DNA from: Asterias amurensis
Lineage: Eukaryota; Echinodermata; Asteroidea; Forcipulatida; Asteriidae
Reading direction: 5' to 3'
DNA length: 64,000 nt
NCBI RefSeq assembly: GCF_032118995.1
Contig: NC_092660.1
Location: 2,867,501 to 2,931,500 of the forward strand
This document shows, one piece after another, positions 13,561-24,906 of the stretch (positions are counted from its first letter, which is position 1; each line of letters opens with the position of its first letter). Below the pieces are notes generated by a model. That model saw only the letters and a program-made list of their open reading frames with translations, did no database searches and was not told the DNA's origin. Position numbers and translations under genes: made by a program.

Positions 13561-15091
13561 TGCTCCGAAACGAACTCAACAAGCCTCCCTACGGGATTTT
13601 TGTGCACAGAGAAAATCAAAAGTACAACGGGTCAATTTGACCCAAAATCATTACTCAATCTAAACAAGTTTAGCACCATTGGATGGAGAATTTCAAGGGC
13701 TTTCCTCTCATACCAAAATGACTGCTATGGGGATTCTCAACGCGAAGCTAGAGGCCAGGGAGTAGACCATACACACCCCATAAATTTGGCACATTTAATG
13801 CATGATATACACGGCATGTGGACATTATTGGAGAAAACAAATACATGCGTTAAAAAAAAGCCCAGACTTGAAAAAACTTTCAGCTATGCTTTTGAATCAT
13901 TCTGGAAGTAAAAACGCTAGAGAGACGCAGTTTGTACCTGCGTCATTCTGGCATGTCTCTAAATTCAAATATCAAAGTTTTAGAGCGGCTTCCAGACTTC
14001 TTGATACCGAAAATTTAAAGTAGGCGGCTGTGCTCCGAAACGAACTCAACAAGCCTCCCTACGGGACTTTTGTGCACAGAGAAAATCAAAAGTACAACGG
14101 GTCAATTTGACCCAAAATCATTACTCAATCTAAACAAGTTTAGCACCATTGGATGGAAAATTTCAAGAGCTTTCCTCTCGTACCAAAATTACTGCTATGG
14201 GAATTCTCAACGCAAAGCTAAAGGCCAGGGAGTAGACCATACACACCCCATAAATTTGGCACATTTAATGCATGATATACACGGCATGTGGACATTATTG
14301 GAGAAAACAAATACATGCGTTAAAAAAAAGCCCGGACTTGAAAAAACTTTCAGCTATGCTTTTGAATCATTCTGGAAGTAAAAACGCTAGAGAGACGCAG
14401 TTTGTACCTGCGTCATTCTGGCATGTCTCTAAATTCAAATTTCAAAGTTTTAGAGCGGCTTCCAGACTTCTTGATACCGAAAATTTAAAGTAGGCGGCTG
14501 TGCTCCGAAACGAACTCAACAAGCCTCCCTACGGGATTTTTGTGCACAGAGAAAATCAAAAGTACAACGGGTCAATTTGACCCAAAATCATTACTCAATC
14601 TAAACAAGTTTAGCACCATTAGATGGAGAATTTCAAGAGCTTTCCTCTCATACCAAAATTACTGCTATGGGGATCTCAACGCGAAGCTAGAGGCCAGGGA
14701 GTAGACCATACACACCCCATAAATTTGGCACATTTAATGCATGATATACACGGCATGTGGACATTATTGGAGAAAACAAATACATGCGTTAAAAAAAAGC
14801 CCGGACTTGAAAAAACTTTCAGCTATGCTTTTGAATCATTCTGGAAGTAAAAACGCTAGAGAGACGCAGTTTGTACCTGCGTCATTCTGGCATGTCTCTA
14901 AATTCAAATTTCAAAGTTTTAGAGCGGCTTCCAGACTTCTTGATACCGAAAATTTAAAGTAGGCGGCTGTGCTCCGAAACGAACTCAACAAGCCTCCCTA
15001 CGGGATTTTTGTGCACAGAGAAAATCAAAAGTACAACGGGTCAATTTGACCCAAAATCATTACTCAATCTAAACAAGTTTAGCACCATTGG

Positions 15092-17903
15092 ATGGAGAAT
15101 TTCAAGAGCTTTCCTCTCGTACCAAAATTACTGCTATGGGGATCTCAACGCGAAGCTAGAGGCCAGGGAGTAGACCATACACACCCCATAAATTTGGCAC
15201 ATTTAATGCATGATATACACGCATGTGGACATTATTGGAGAAAACAAATACATGCGTTAAAAAAAAGCCCGGACTTGAAAAAACTTTCAGCTATGCTTTT
15301 GAATCATTCTGGAAGTAAAAACGCTAGAGAGACGCAGTTTGTACCTGCGTCATTCTGGCATGTCTCTGAATTCAAATTTCAAAGTTTTAGAGCGGCTTCC
15401 AGACTTCTTGATACCGAAAATTTAAAGTAGGCGGCTGTGCTCCGAAACGAACTCAACAAGCCTCCCTACGGGATTTTTGTGCACAGAGAAAATCAAAGGT
15501 ACAACGGGTCAATTTGACCCAAAATCATTACTCAATCTAAACAAGTTTAGCACCATTGGATGGAGAATTTCAAGAGCTTTCCTCTCATACCAAAATTACT
15601 GCTATGGGGATCTCAACGCGAAGCTAGAGGCCAGGGAGTAGACCATACACACCCCATAAATTTGGCACATTTAATGCATGATATACACGGCATGTGGACA
15701 TTATTGGAGAAAACAAATACATGCGTTAAAAAAATCCCCGGACTTGAAAAAACTTTCAGCTATGCTTTTGAATCATTCTGGAAGTAAAAACGCTAGAGAG
15801 ACGCAGTTTGTACCTGCGTCATTCTGGCATGTCTCTAAATTCAAATTTCAAAGTTTTAGAGCGGCTTCCAGACTTCTTGATACCGAAAATTTAAAGTAGG
15901 CGGCTGTGCTCCGAAACGAACTCAACAAGCCTCCCTACGGGATTTTTGTGCACAGAGAAAATCAAAAGTACAACGGGTCAATTTGACCCAAAATCATTAC
16001 TCAATCTAAACAAGTTTAGCACCATTGGATGGAGAATTTCAAGAGCTTTCCTCACGTACCAAAATTACTGCTATGGGGATCTCAACGCGAAGCTAGAGGC
16101 CAGGGAGTAGACCATACACACCCCATAAATTTGGCACATTTAATGCATGATATACACGGCATGTGGACATTATTGGAGAAAACAAATACATGCGTTAAAA
16201 AAAAGCCCGGACTTGAAAAAACTTTCAGCTATGCTTTTGAATCATTCTGGAAGTAAAAACGCTAGAGAGACGCAGTTTGTACCTGCGTCATTCTGGCATG
16301 TCTCTAAATTCAAACTTCAAAGTTTTAGAGCGGCTTCCAGACTTCTTGATACCGAAAATTTAAAGTAGGCGGCTGTGCTCCGAAACGAACTCAACAAGCC
16401 TCCCTACGGGATTTTTGTGCACAGAGAAAATCAAAAGTACAACGGGTCAATTTGACCCAAAATCATTACTCAATCTAAACAAGTTTAGCACCATTGGATG
16501 GAGAATTTCAAGAGCTTTCCTCTCGTACCAAAATTACTGCTATGGGGATCTCAACGCGAAGCTAGAGGCCAGGGAGTAGACCATACACACCCCATAAATT
16601 TGGCACATTTAATGCATGATATACACGCATGTGGACATTATTGGAGAAAACAAATACATGCGTTAAAAAAAAGCCCGGACTTGAAAAAACTTTCAGCTAT
16701 GCTTTTGAATCATTCTGGAAGTAAAAACGCTAGAGAGACGCAGTTTGTACCTGCGTCATTCTGGCATGTCTCTAAATTCAAATTTCAAAGTTTTAGAGCG
16801 GCTTCCAGACTTCTTGATACCGAAAATTTAAAGTAGGCGGCTGTGCTCCGAAACGAACTCAACAAGCCTCCCTACGGGATTTTTGTGCACAGAGAAAATC
16901 AAAGGTACAACGGGTCAATTTGACCCAAAATCATTACTCAATCTAAACAAGTTTAGCACCATTGGATGGAGAATTTCAAGAGCTTTCCTCTCATACCAAA
17001 ATTACTGCTATGGGGATCTCAACGCGAAGCTAGAGGCCAGGGAGTAGACCATACACACCCCATAAATTTGGCACATTTAATGCATGATATACACGGCATG
17101 TGGACATTATTGGAGAAAACAAATACATGCGTTAAAAAAATCCCCGGACTTGAAAAAACTTTCAGCTATGCTTTTGAATCATTCTGGAAGTAAAAACGCT
17201 AGAGAGACGCAGTTTGTACCTGCGTCATTCTGGCATGTCTCTAAATTCAAATTTCAAAGTTTTAGAGCGGCTTCCAGACTTCTTGATACCGAAAATTTAA
17301 AGTAGGCGGCTGTGCTCCGAAACGAACTCAACAAGCCTCCCTACGGGATTTTTGTGCACAGAGAAAATCAAAAGTACAACGGGTCAATTTGACCCAAAAT
17401 CATTACTCAATCTAAACAAGTTTAGCACCATTGGATGGAGAATTTCAAGAGCTTTCCTCACGTACCAAAATTACTGCTATGGGGATCTCAACGCGAAGCT
17501 AGAGGCCAGGGAGTAGACCATACACACCCCATAAATTTGGCACATTTAATGCATGATATACACGGCATGTGGACATTATTGGAGAAAACAAATACATGCG
17601 TTAAAAAAAAGCCCGGACTTGAAAAAACTTTCAGCTATGCTTTTGAATCATTCTGGAAGTAAAAACGCTAGAGAGACGCAGTTTGTACCTGCGTCATTCT
17701 GGCATGTCTCTAAATTCAAACTTCAAAGTTTTAGAGCGGCTTCCAGACTTCTTGATACCGAAAATTTAAAGTAGGCGGCTGTGCTCCGAAACGAACTCAA
17801 CAAGCCTCCCTACGGGATTTTTGTGCACAGAGAAAATCAAAAGTACAACGGGTCAATTTGACCCAAAATCATTACTCAATCTAAACAAGTTTAGCACCAT
17901 TGG
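15092..17903. repeat. Duplicated 1406-bp trimer in array B
   Basis: Five private variants recur at exactly 1406 bp (three monomers): lost g in 'acacgcatg' (15221, 16627), 'aatcaaaggt' (15491, 16897), 'tccccggac' (15735, 17141), 'ctcacgtacc' (16051, 17457) and 'caaacttcaaag' (16311, 17717). The two trimer copies look nearly identical, so the duplication is recent. A larger nine-monomer correspondence (4220 bp) links 14061-14220 with 18281-18440 ('acgggactttt' and 'gaattctcaacgcaaagcta'). Confidence 0.9.
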
Positions 17904-20120
17904 ATGGAGAATTTCAAGAGCTTTCCTCTCGTACCAAAATTACTGCTATGGGGATCTCAACGCGAAGCTAGAGGCCAGGGAGTAGACCATACACACCCCA
18001 TAAATTTGGCACATTTAATGCATGATATACACGGCATGTGGACATTATTGGAGAAAACAAATACATGCGTTAAAAAAAAGCCCGGACTTGAAAAAACTTT
18101 CAGCTATGCTTTTGAATCATTCTGGAAGTAAAAACGCTAGAGAGACGCAGTTTGTACCTGCGTCATTCTGGCATGTCTCTAAATTCAAATTTCAAAGTTT
18201 TAGAGCGGCTTCCAGACTTCTTGATACCGAAAATTTAAAGTAGGCGGCTGTGCTCCGAAACGAACTCAACAAGCCTCCCTACGGGACTTTTGTGCACAGA
18301 GAAAATCAAAAGTACAACGGGTCAATTTGACCCAAAATCATTACTCAATCTAAACAAGTTTAGCACCATTGGATGGAGAATTTCAAGAGCTTTCCTCTCG
18401 TACCAAAATTACTGCTATGGGAATTCTCAACGCAAAGCTAAAGGCCAGGGAGTAGACCATACACACCCCATAAATTTGGCACATTTAATGCATGATATAC
18501 ACGGCATGTGGACATTATTGGAGAAAACAAATACATGCGTTAAAAAAAAGCCCGGACTTGAAAAAACTTTCAGCTATGCTTTTGAATCATTCTGGAAGTA
18601 AAAACGCTAGAGAGACGCAGTTTGTACCTGCGTCATTCTGGCATGTCTCTAAATTCAAATTTCAAAGTTTTAGAGCGGCTTCCAGACTTCTTGATACCGA
18701 AAATTTAAAGTAGGCGGCTGTGCTCCGAAACGAACTCAACAAGCCTCCCTACGGGATTTTTGTGCACAGAGAAAATCAAAGGTACAACGGGTCAATTTGA
18801 CCCAAAATCATTACTCAATCTAAACAAGTTTAGCACCATTGGATGGAGAATTTCAAGAGCTTTCCTCTCATACCAAAATTACTGCTATGGGGATCTCAAC
18901 GCGAAGCTAGAGGCCAGGGAGTAGACCATACACACCCCATAAATTTGGCACATTTAATGCATGATATACACGGCATGTGGACATTATTGGAGAAAACAAA
19001 TACATGCGTTAAAAAAAAGCCCGGACTTGAAAAAACTTTCAGCTATGCTTTTGAATCATTCTGGAAGTAAAAACGCTAGAGAGACGCAGTTTGTACCTGC
19101 GTCATTCTGGCATGTCTCTAAATTCAAATTTCAAAGTTTTAGAGCGGCTTCCAGACTTCTTGATACCGAAAATTTAAAGTAGGCGGCTGTGCTCCGAAAC
19201 GAACTCAACAAGCCTCCCTACGGGATTTTTGTGCACAGAGAAAATCAAAAGTACAACGGGTCAATTTGACCCAAAATCATTACTCAATCTAAACAAGTTT
19301 AGCACCATTGGATGGAGAATTTCAAGGGCTTTCCTCTCGTACCACAGTTAGTGCTATGGGGATTCTCAAAGCGAAGCTAGAGGCCAGGGAGTAGACCATA
19401 CACACCCCATAAATTTGGCACATTTAATGCATGATATACACGGCATGTGGTGATTATTGGAGAAAACAAATACATGCGTTAAAAAAAGCCCGGACTTGAA
19501 AAAACTTTCAGCTATGCTTTTGAATCATTCTGGAACTAAAAACGCTAGAGAGACGCAGTTTGTACCTGCGCAATCCTGGCATGTCACTTAATTCAAATTT
19601 CAAAGTTTTAGAGCGGCTTCCAGACTTCTTGGTACCGAAAATTAAAAGTAGGCGGCTGTGCTCCGAAACGAACTCAACAAGCCTCCCTACGGGATTTTTG
19701 TGCACAGAGAAAATCAAAAGTACAACGGGTCAATTTGACCCAAAATCATTGCTCAATCTAAACAAGTTTAGCACCATCGGATGGATAATTTCAAGGGCTT
19801 TCCTCTCGTACCACAATTAGTGCTATGGGGATTTTCAAAGCGAAGCTAGAGGCCAGGGAGTAGACCATACACACCCCATAAATTTGGGACCGTTAATGCA
19901 TGATATACACGGCATGTGGTGATTATTGAAAAAAGCCCGGACTTACAAACTTTCAGCTATGCTTTTGAATCATTCTGGAACTAAAAACGCTAGAGAGACG
20001 CAGTTTGTACCTGCGTCATCCTGACATGTCCCTGCATTCAAATTTCAAAGTTTTAGGGCGGCTTCCAGACTTCTTTATACCGAAAGTTAAAAGTAGGCGG
20101 CTGTGCTCCGAAACGAACTC

Positions 20121-20222
20121 CTAGTTAATTCTACATTTAATTCTATATCTATGTCTCATTCAGGTTGTGTCATGTGCAAAACCTGAATAAGCACAGGTGC
20201 CAGCCCGCGTGTCACGCCCATT
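20121..20222. other. Non-satellite spacer interrupting the array edge
   Basis: About 100 bp of unrelated sequence replaces the part of the unit expected after 'cgaaacgaactc'. It is followed by a MITE end and then a decayed monomer, so it may belong to an insertion. No gene seen. Confidence 0.6.
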
Positions 20223-20258
20223 TTAAAGGCAGTGGACACTTTCTTTGGTAATTACTCA
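20223..20258. mobile_element. Solo end of the GGCACTGGACAC MITE family
   Basis: TTAA followed by 'aggcagtggacact...ggtaattactcat' matches the terminus of the most abundant MITE in the window. Only the end survives, and it abuts satellite-like sequence. Confidence 0.6.
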
Positions 20259-20735
20259 TCGGATAGCCATTTTCAAGGTATTTCTTCTTGAACTAATTTT
20301 AATGATATGACATTTTTCTAAGCGGGGCCAGCAGCCAGGAAGTAGACCTATACCACCCCAAAGTTGTATGCATGGGCTATACACAAAAAGCCGACGAATT
20401 ATTTGTTGAATGGTTTTTAAATAAATCTGAGCCGAACTCTTCAATAACTCTGAAATTAAACATGCTAGAGACACGGAGTCATTGTACCCGACTCTACCTG
20501 GCATATCCCTGCATCCGAATTTTAAAAGTTTTAGGGCGGCTTGGACAATTTCTTGATAGCGGAAAAAACAAGTAAGGGGGAATCAGAACTGTGCTCAACA
20601 GTCTCCTATTAGGGATTTTTGTGCACAGAGCTGTCTAACTAAAGTTCACAGATTTGTTAAGATCATTTCGACTCCAGACTAATGCCCAATCTCTACAAGT
20701 TTACCGCGTCATCGGTAAGCCATACGTACACCCGA
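20259..20735. repeat. Degenerate relic satellite monomer
   Basis: Blocks run in the same order as array A and B units but are heavily diverged: 'gccattttcaaggtattt', 'agcggggccagcagccagg', 'gtatgcatgggctatacac', 'aataactctgaaattaaa', 'catgctagagacac', 'ttttagggcggcttgg', 'cttgatagcgg' and 'gggatttttgtgcacagagc'. It shares features with both families, as expected for an old monomer at the array margin. Confidence 0.75.
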
Positions 20736-21149
20736 TTTATTCCGGGACGAATTTTCCTTTGTACATATGCTAAGTTACTGGTTGAAATGGAGTGATAACA
20801 ATGCTGTACATTCTCTGTGATCAAACACAAGGGCTTGGCCACAAAACATCGGTATTTCTCATGCTTAATCGGAACTGTGCCATCTATAAAGCCAAAGGAA
20901 TGTGAAACGTTACGTGTTTAACTCTAACTGGTACAATAGATTGCATAATGGCTATAGAACTAGTTCTGGCCAAAGGAATAAGCTCAGGACACCGTATCTT
21001 CAAACCCAGTTTGAGTTTGAGTTTGAGTTATACTTACGTTGTGTTAATTATAATATCGCCGTTCTTTGGCCCATTTCAGATGCTCTTCACACAAGCTACT
21101 TATTGAACTATAGGGAGGTTTATTGGGTTAGAGTCAAGCCAAAGAATTG
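20736..21149. other. Non-coding, nothing recognised
   Basis: AT-rich sequence with a short 'tttgag' microrepeat near 21010. The longest ORF (95 aa, from 20902) is low in information and runs into the adjoining MITE; I see no gene. Confidence 0.6.
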
Positions 21150-21286
21150 GCAAAAAGTTTGCGTATGGCGCCACCACTTATTAATTTGATATGAAATGAT
21201 ATAGTATCTAATTTACCTCACTGAGATCCCTTTTTGTAAAAATGAGTGAAAAAGTGGTGGCGCCATATGGAAAGTTATCCAAAAAA
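21150..21286. mobile_element. Foldback MITE, GGCGCCACCACTT family, copy 1
   Basis: Terminal inverted repeats 'tggcgccaccactt' and 'aaagtggtggcgcca' enclose about 100 bp including 'atagtatctaatttacct'. Close relatives lie at 40986-41121 and 57270-57408. No transposase, so non-autonomous. Confidence 0.85.
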
Positions 21287-21562
21287 TTTGCCCGCATTGT
21301 CACCTTGATGTTGAAACAGAAATCCATTTTGTGCTTTAAATTGCCCATTAAACAACGACCTTATGAATATTATGTTGGTTTATGTTATTGATAAAACAAA
21401 GATTTTTAAATTCTTGGTAGGGAAGATAGATGTAAGTTTTTTTATGGACACTCCTGATGAAGCTATAATTCATTGCGTTGCAAAGTATGTCTTTTTATTT
21501 ACCGTTTAAAAAAATCAAACTGTGTGAACAAGGCTTTACCAATGTATGTTTTTTGTTATTAG

Positions 21563-21967
21563 TTAAAGGAACACGTTGCCTTGGATCAGTCGAGTTGGTC
21601 TTTGAAAAGCGTTTGTAAACGTTTTTTATAAACTACATATGATTAGAAATATATTTTAAAAGTAGAACATAATGATCCACACAAGTATCATTCTAAGTAA
21701 CCAATCATTGCGTGGTTTTCCTTTTATAACTTGTCGACAAACACGGCCGGCCATTTTTGGGAGTCAAAATGTTTTGCTTCCATAAATGGCCGACCGTGTT
21801 AGTTCGTCAAGTAATAGAAAAACCACGCAATTTTGTGGCAAATGTGTGTGGATCATTGTATTCTACTTTTAAAACATCTTTCTAAACCATTTGCATTTTA
21901 TAAGAAACTGTTACACACGCTTTTCAAAGACCAACTCGACCGATCCAAGGCAACGTGTTCCTTTCAC
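21563..21967. mobile_element. Long palindromic MITE, AACACGTTGCCTTGG family, copy 1
   Basis: A near full-length palindrome of about 400 bp. The left end 'aaaggaacacgttgcc' matches the right end 'ggcaacgtgttccttt', and the centre is an inverted 'ggccgaccgtgtt' pair. TTAA precedes the left end. The second copy is at 31673-32064. Non-autonomous. Confidence 0.9.
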
Positions 21968-22610
21968 ACTCCTTTTCTTACGACTTCTTCACTAATTGTT
22001 ATTTATTATTACAATGTTACCCTCTCCGTTTCGGAATAAAATAAAATACATTTAAAAACAGTTAACTTAGAGTATAGACAGGAGGGGGTACGGCTTACAA
22101 CAGCTTACCACTTGCTGAGTTAGACACGTCCTGCCGTGTTCAGACGCTATCACTCGGCGCTCAAAATGGCAGCAAACTTCACTGTTTCAGCTCTCCTTCA
22201 GACGCATTTCCTGATGGTATATCCATGCATGTTCTGCATCAGTCCATAGACAAGTTTTGGTGATCATTGCTACCTTCTTGTGACGGATGCTAAGACCTTT
22301 GATGAAGCTGAACAGTATACTGTTACAGTTTGTCACGCCTTGGCAGACCACTCCCAACTGCCGTATATGAGCCAAGAGAAAAATGGCGGTAAAAGGGTCT
22401 TGTGTGGAGATGCGTTATGGCCCCTTGTGGAATGACACGCCTTGCACCGGGGTGTTGAGATTCATGTGTAAATGACCTGAAACATTTCAAGCATACTCTG
22501 ATTAATCAAGATGAGCACAATTCGTCAAAAGTGAATGAAATGTAATAAATGTACCTGTTTGTAACCTTTGGATGGGGGACAAAATTAAGAACTCGTTATA
22601 AGTGCTGAAA
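21968..22610. other. Non-coding, no gene recognised
   Basis: Mixed sequence with short ORFs only (62 aa on the minus strand at 22187-22375). None resembles a known domain and no convincing splice-flanked exon was seen. Confidence 0.5.
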
Positions 22611-23262
22611 TTAAAGGCAATGAACACTGTTCATAATTACTCAAAATAATTATTATCATAAAACCTTTCTAGGTAATGAGTTATGGGGAGAGGTTGATAG
22701 TATAACACAATGTAAGAAACAGCTCCCTCAAAAGTAACGTAGTTTTCAAGAAATAATTAATTGTCCACGAATTTGATTAAAGGCACTGTATCCCATCATA
22801 AGCATACAATAACAAGCCTGTGAGAATTTGGGCTCAATCGGTCATCGAAGTTGCGAGAAAGTGATGAAAGAAAAAACACCCTTGTTGGACGATTTTTTGT
22901 GCTCTCAGATAGAAATAAAAGACTTCTAGCTAGAAGTATTTTATTATTTTAGTGAGAAATTACCTCTTTCTCAAAAACTACGTTATGTCAGAGGAAGTCG
23001 TTTCCCAAAATGTTTTACACAATCAACAGCTCTCCAATGCTCGTTACCAAGTCAGTTTTAAGTTATTTTTTGTTTTGAGTAATTACCAAACGTGTACCTT
23101 CCATTTAAGAGACCTCTAAATTAGATTTTTAATTTGAGGTCTCGAAATCAAGGATCAAAGCACACATATCTGTGTGACAAGTGTGTTTTTCTTTCATAGT
23201 TATCTCGCTGTTCCTGATAACAATTATGTAGAGTAATTACCAATTGTGTCCAATGCCTTTAA
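22611..23262. mobile_element. GGCACTGGACAC MITE interrupted by a second copy
   Basis: Host element: TTAA at 22611 with 'aggcaatgaacactg', ending 'gtgtccaatgcctttaa' at 23259-23262. It is split at 22777 by a complete related element. Its second half resumes at 23109 with 'gagacctctaaattag', which continues the family consensus. Confidence 0.85.
22777..23108. mobile_element. Nested MITE copy with TTAA duplication
   Basis: TTAA (22777-22780) plus 'aggcactgtatcc' at the left and 'gtgtaccttccat' plus TTAA (23105-23108) at the right. The surrounding element resumes exactly at the right TTAA, so the target-site duplication is read directly. TTAA is the duplication used by piggyBac-type transposases. 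Confidence 0.85.
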
Positions 23263-23900
23263 GAGAAGTAATGCCCCAAACAATCATTTTGTATGAATAC
23301 TCGACACAATTAGAATGGTCTGAATTTGTCCTTGGTTCGTCTGTAGTGATAAAGTTGTCAACTTAAGATATTGTTTTTTTCATTCAGCTCTACGATGTTT
23401 AAAACTCTTCCGCACACCAAGCTTGCTGATACCTCCTCTCGGCGATGCATTTATCAACCCCAAACTTTGTTTCATATGGAGCGCCTAATGAGGGAAGCAC
23501 AACCACTACAGAAGATGTTTATGCAAGAGACATGTGTTTTTTGTATGGTTTCGTTTTATTTGAGCCAAAATCCCAAGCGTAAAGTGACGAGCATAAGGCT
23601 TCCCAGCAAATAAACACTCTTTTAAAATCACAACTTTCTATAATTAGAAGTGTTGATCTAGAATCTCCAGTTTGTTTTGAGTTTACCTTTGAAAGAAAGA
23701 ACAAAAGTGGAAATGCGTGCCTAGATCTTTGTATTGATTTGTGGGGTTGTCTTTGGAGATGGATCAGCCGTTTGCCTTGGAATAAATCAAACAACACGAG
23801 ATTTCAAATTGACTAATTCACAAGGGATATTACATGAATAACATAGTATAGTAACGACGTATACAGAGTTGTGATGGTGTTGTGGCAGGGGAATGTATCC
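23263..23900. other. Non-coding, no gene recognised
   Basis: Contains an 80-aa ORF (23371-23613) preceded by an acceptor-like 'cattcag'. It matches no family I know and has no partner exon. Nothing else seen. Confidence 0.45.
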
Positions 23901-24235
23901 CTCATTCCTCACTCGGGTGAGCCCCTGACAAGAGCTAACGAACGACCACTCACCGCTCTCGTAGTGAAGTCATGCACCTGGGGCCAGCCCCCAAGTGACC
24001 CACTCCACAAGCAGGGCACTGGGGGCTGACCCGGGTGAGCCCTGGAATGACGTCAAAGCTATTCGAACGTACCGGGGGCAGTCCAGCGTCGGGGAAGCTA
24101 AACGAACGCACACACTGTATAAATTTATTCCGACAGCGCCCTCTTTTGAGTCCTCCTCCCCAGCCCATGTTAATTTCACACACGGGGACAGAATCTCTGG
24201 GGAAGGAGTTTCCCTAGGACAGAGGCAGTGCGATT
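23901..24235. repeat. GC-rich block, possible repeat fragment
   Basis: GC content is clearly above the flanks, with internal near-repeats 'cgggtgagccc(t)' at about 23914 and 24031. Overlapping ORFs exist in several frames on both strands, typical of GC-rich non-coding sequence. Identity unknown. Confidence 0.35.
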
Positions 24236-24782
24236 AAAATTTGTTTTTATATTTGACTCAGAATCTGGACTATATAATAGTCGCCATCGCAAAAGCATCC
24301 TATGGAAACATTACACACTTTTGTTTGAAGTAGAAAATGACATGTTTTGTTGTTGGATGTGAGAGGAACTACCATTAGGGAAAACCCTTGCAGTCAGACA
24401 GGGACTGAACCAGTGCGGAGATTGAACCGTGGTCCACAGAGATGGATGGCAGGGAAGAAACCAGAGATCCAGCCTGAATTCACAGTAAGGAACATCAAAC
24501 CAAGCTTTCACGAGCGCAAACAAGCTCTCTTTCAGGAAACTTATCACCCAGGATATATAAGTGAAATCTGGTCCAAGTGATGAGCATTAACAACAAAATG
24601 ATTCGAAAACGAACGTTGCATCCAACCACGTTTAGCGATGTAACAGCGTGTACCAACCGCAACTCCGGCCGCAGCACCCGCAAATGGACACAACCTCCAG
24701 AAATCTAATAAACGATTCATTTAGACTAAATTTTTATAAACCACAAGGGAAACTGCCTGGGTAAATTATGAAATGTGAAATT

Positions 24783-24906
24783 TTATGAGGGGTCGTGCCC
24801 CTCCCCCCTCCATAACTATATATATAAACTGCTGGTATGCGGCAGTGGAATATATGAGGGAACGTGCCCCTCCCCTACATAGCTAAATTGCTGGTATGCG
24901 GCAGTG
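24783..24906. repeat. Two-copy tandem duplication, about 60 bp
   Basis: 'cgtgcccctccc...gctggtatgcggcagtg' occurs twice in succession, starting near 24783 and 24855. No coding content. Confidence 0.7.

Larger units (their letters stand above)
7812..20120. repeat. Satellite array B, about 470-bp unit
   Basis: About 26 head-to-tail copies; the landmark 'tgtgcacagagaaaatcaaa' recurs every 470 bp to about 14500, then mostly every 468-469 bp because of a 1-bp deletion in 'ggggatctcaacgcg'. The unit aligns along its whole length with array A: 'gcagtttgtacct', 'cttcttgata', 'gtaggcgg', 'gtacaacgggt' and 'caagggctttcctctcgtacca' occur in the same order. It is therefore a diverged sister family. The last two units (after about 19300) are the most diverged, including a 20-25 bp deletion near 19930. 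No gene is supported inside. Confidence 0.97.

Noticed and set aside
330-19182. Dozens of ORFs of 60-186 aa on both strands in the satellite arrays
   Set aside because: They recur with the monomer period, overlap each other in several frames, and start and stop with single-base indels. They resemble no protein family.
1-20120. Possible rDNA, histone or snRNA tandem genes
   Set aside because: Repeat lengths would fit, but no 5S rRNA, histone or snRNA core sequence is present in either unit.
1-20120. CENP-B box as evidence for a centromere
   Set aside because: The closest segments ('tttcgatcccggt', and 'gttcgtttcgg' on the minus strand) lack the required spacing of TTCG, A and CGGG.
1-20120. 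CRISPR array or prokaryotic origin
   Set aside because: Units are about 470-496 bp without unique spacers, and the window has spliced animal genes.
23371-23613. 80-aa ORF after an acceptor-like sequence as a real exon
   Set aside because: No family similarity, no convincing donor and no partner exon nearby.
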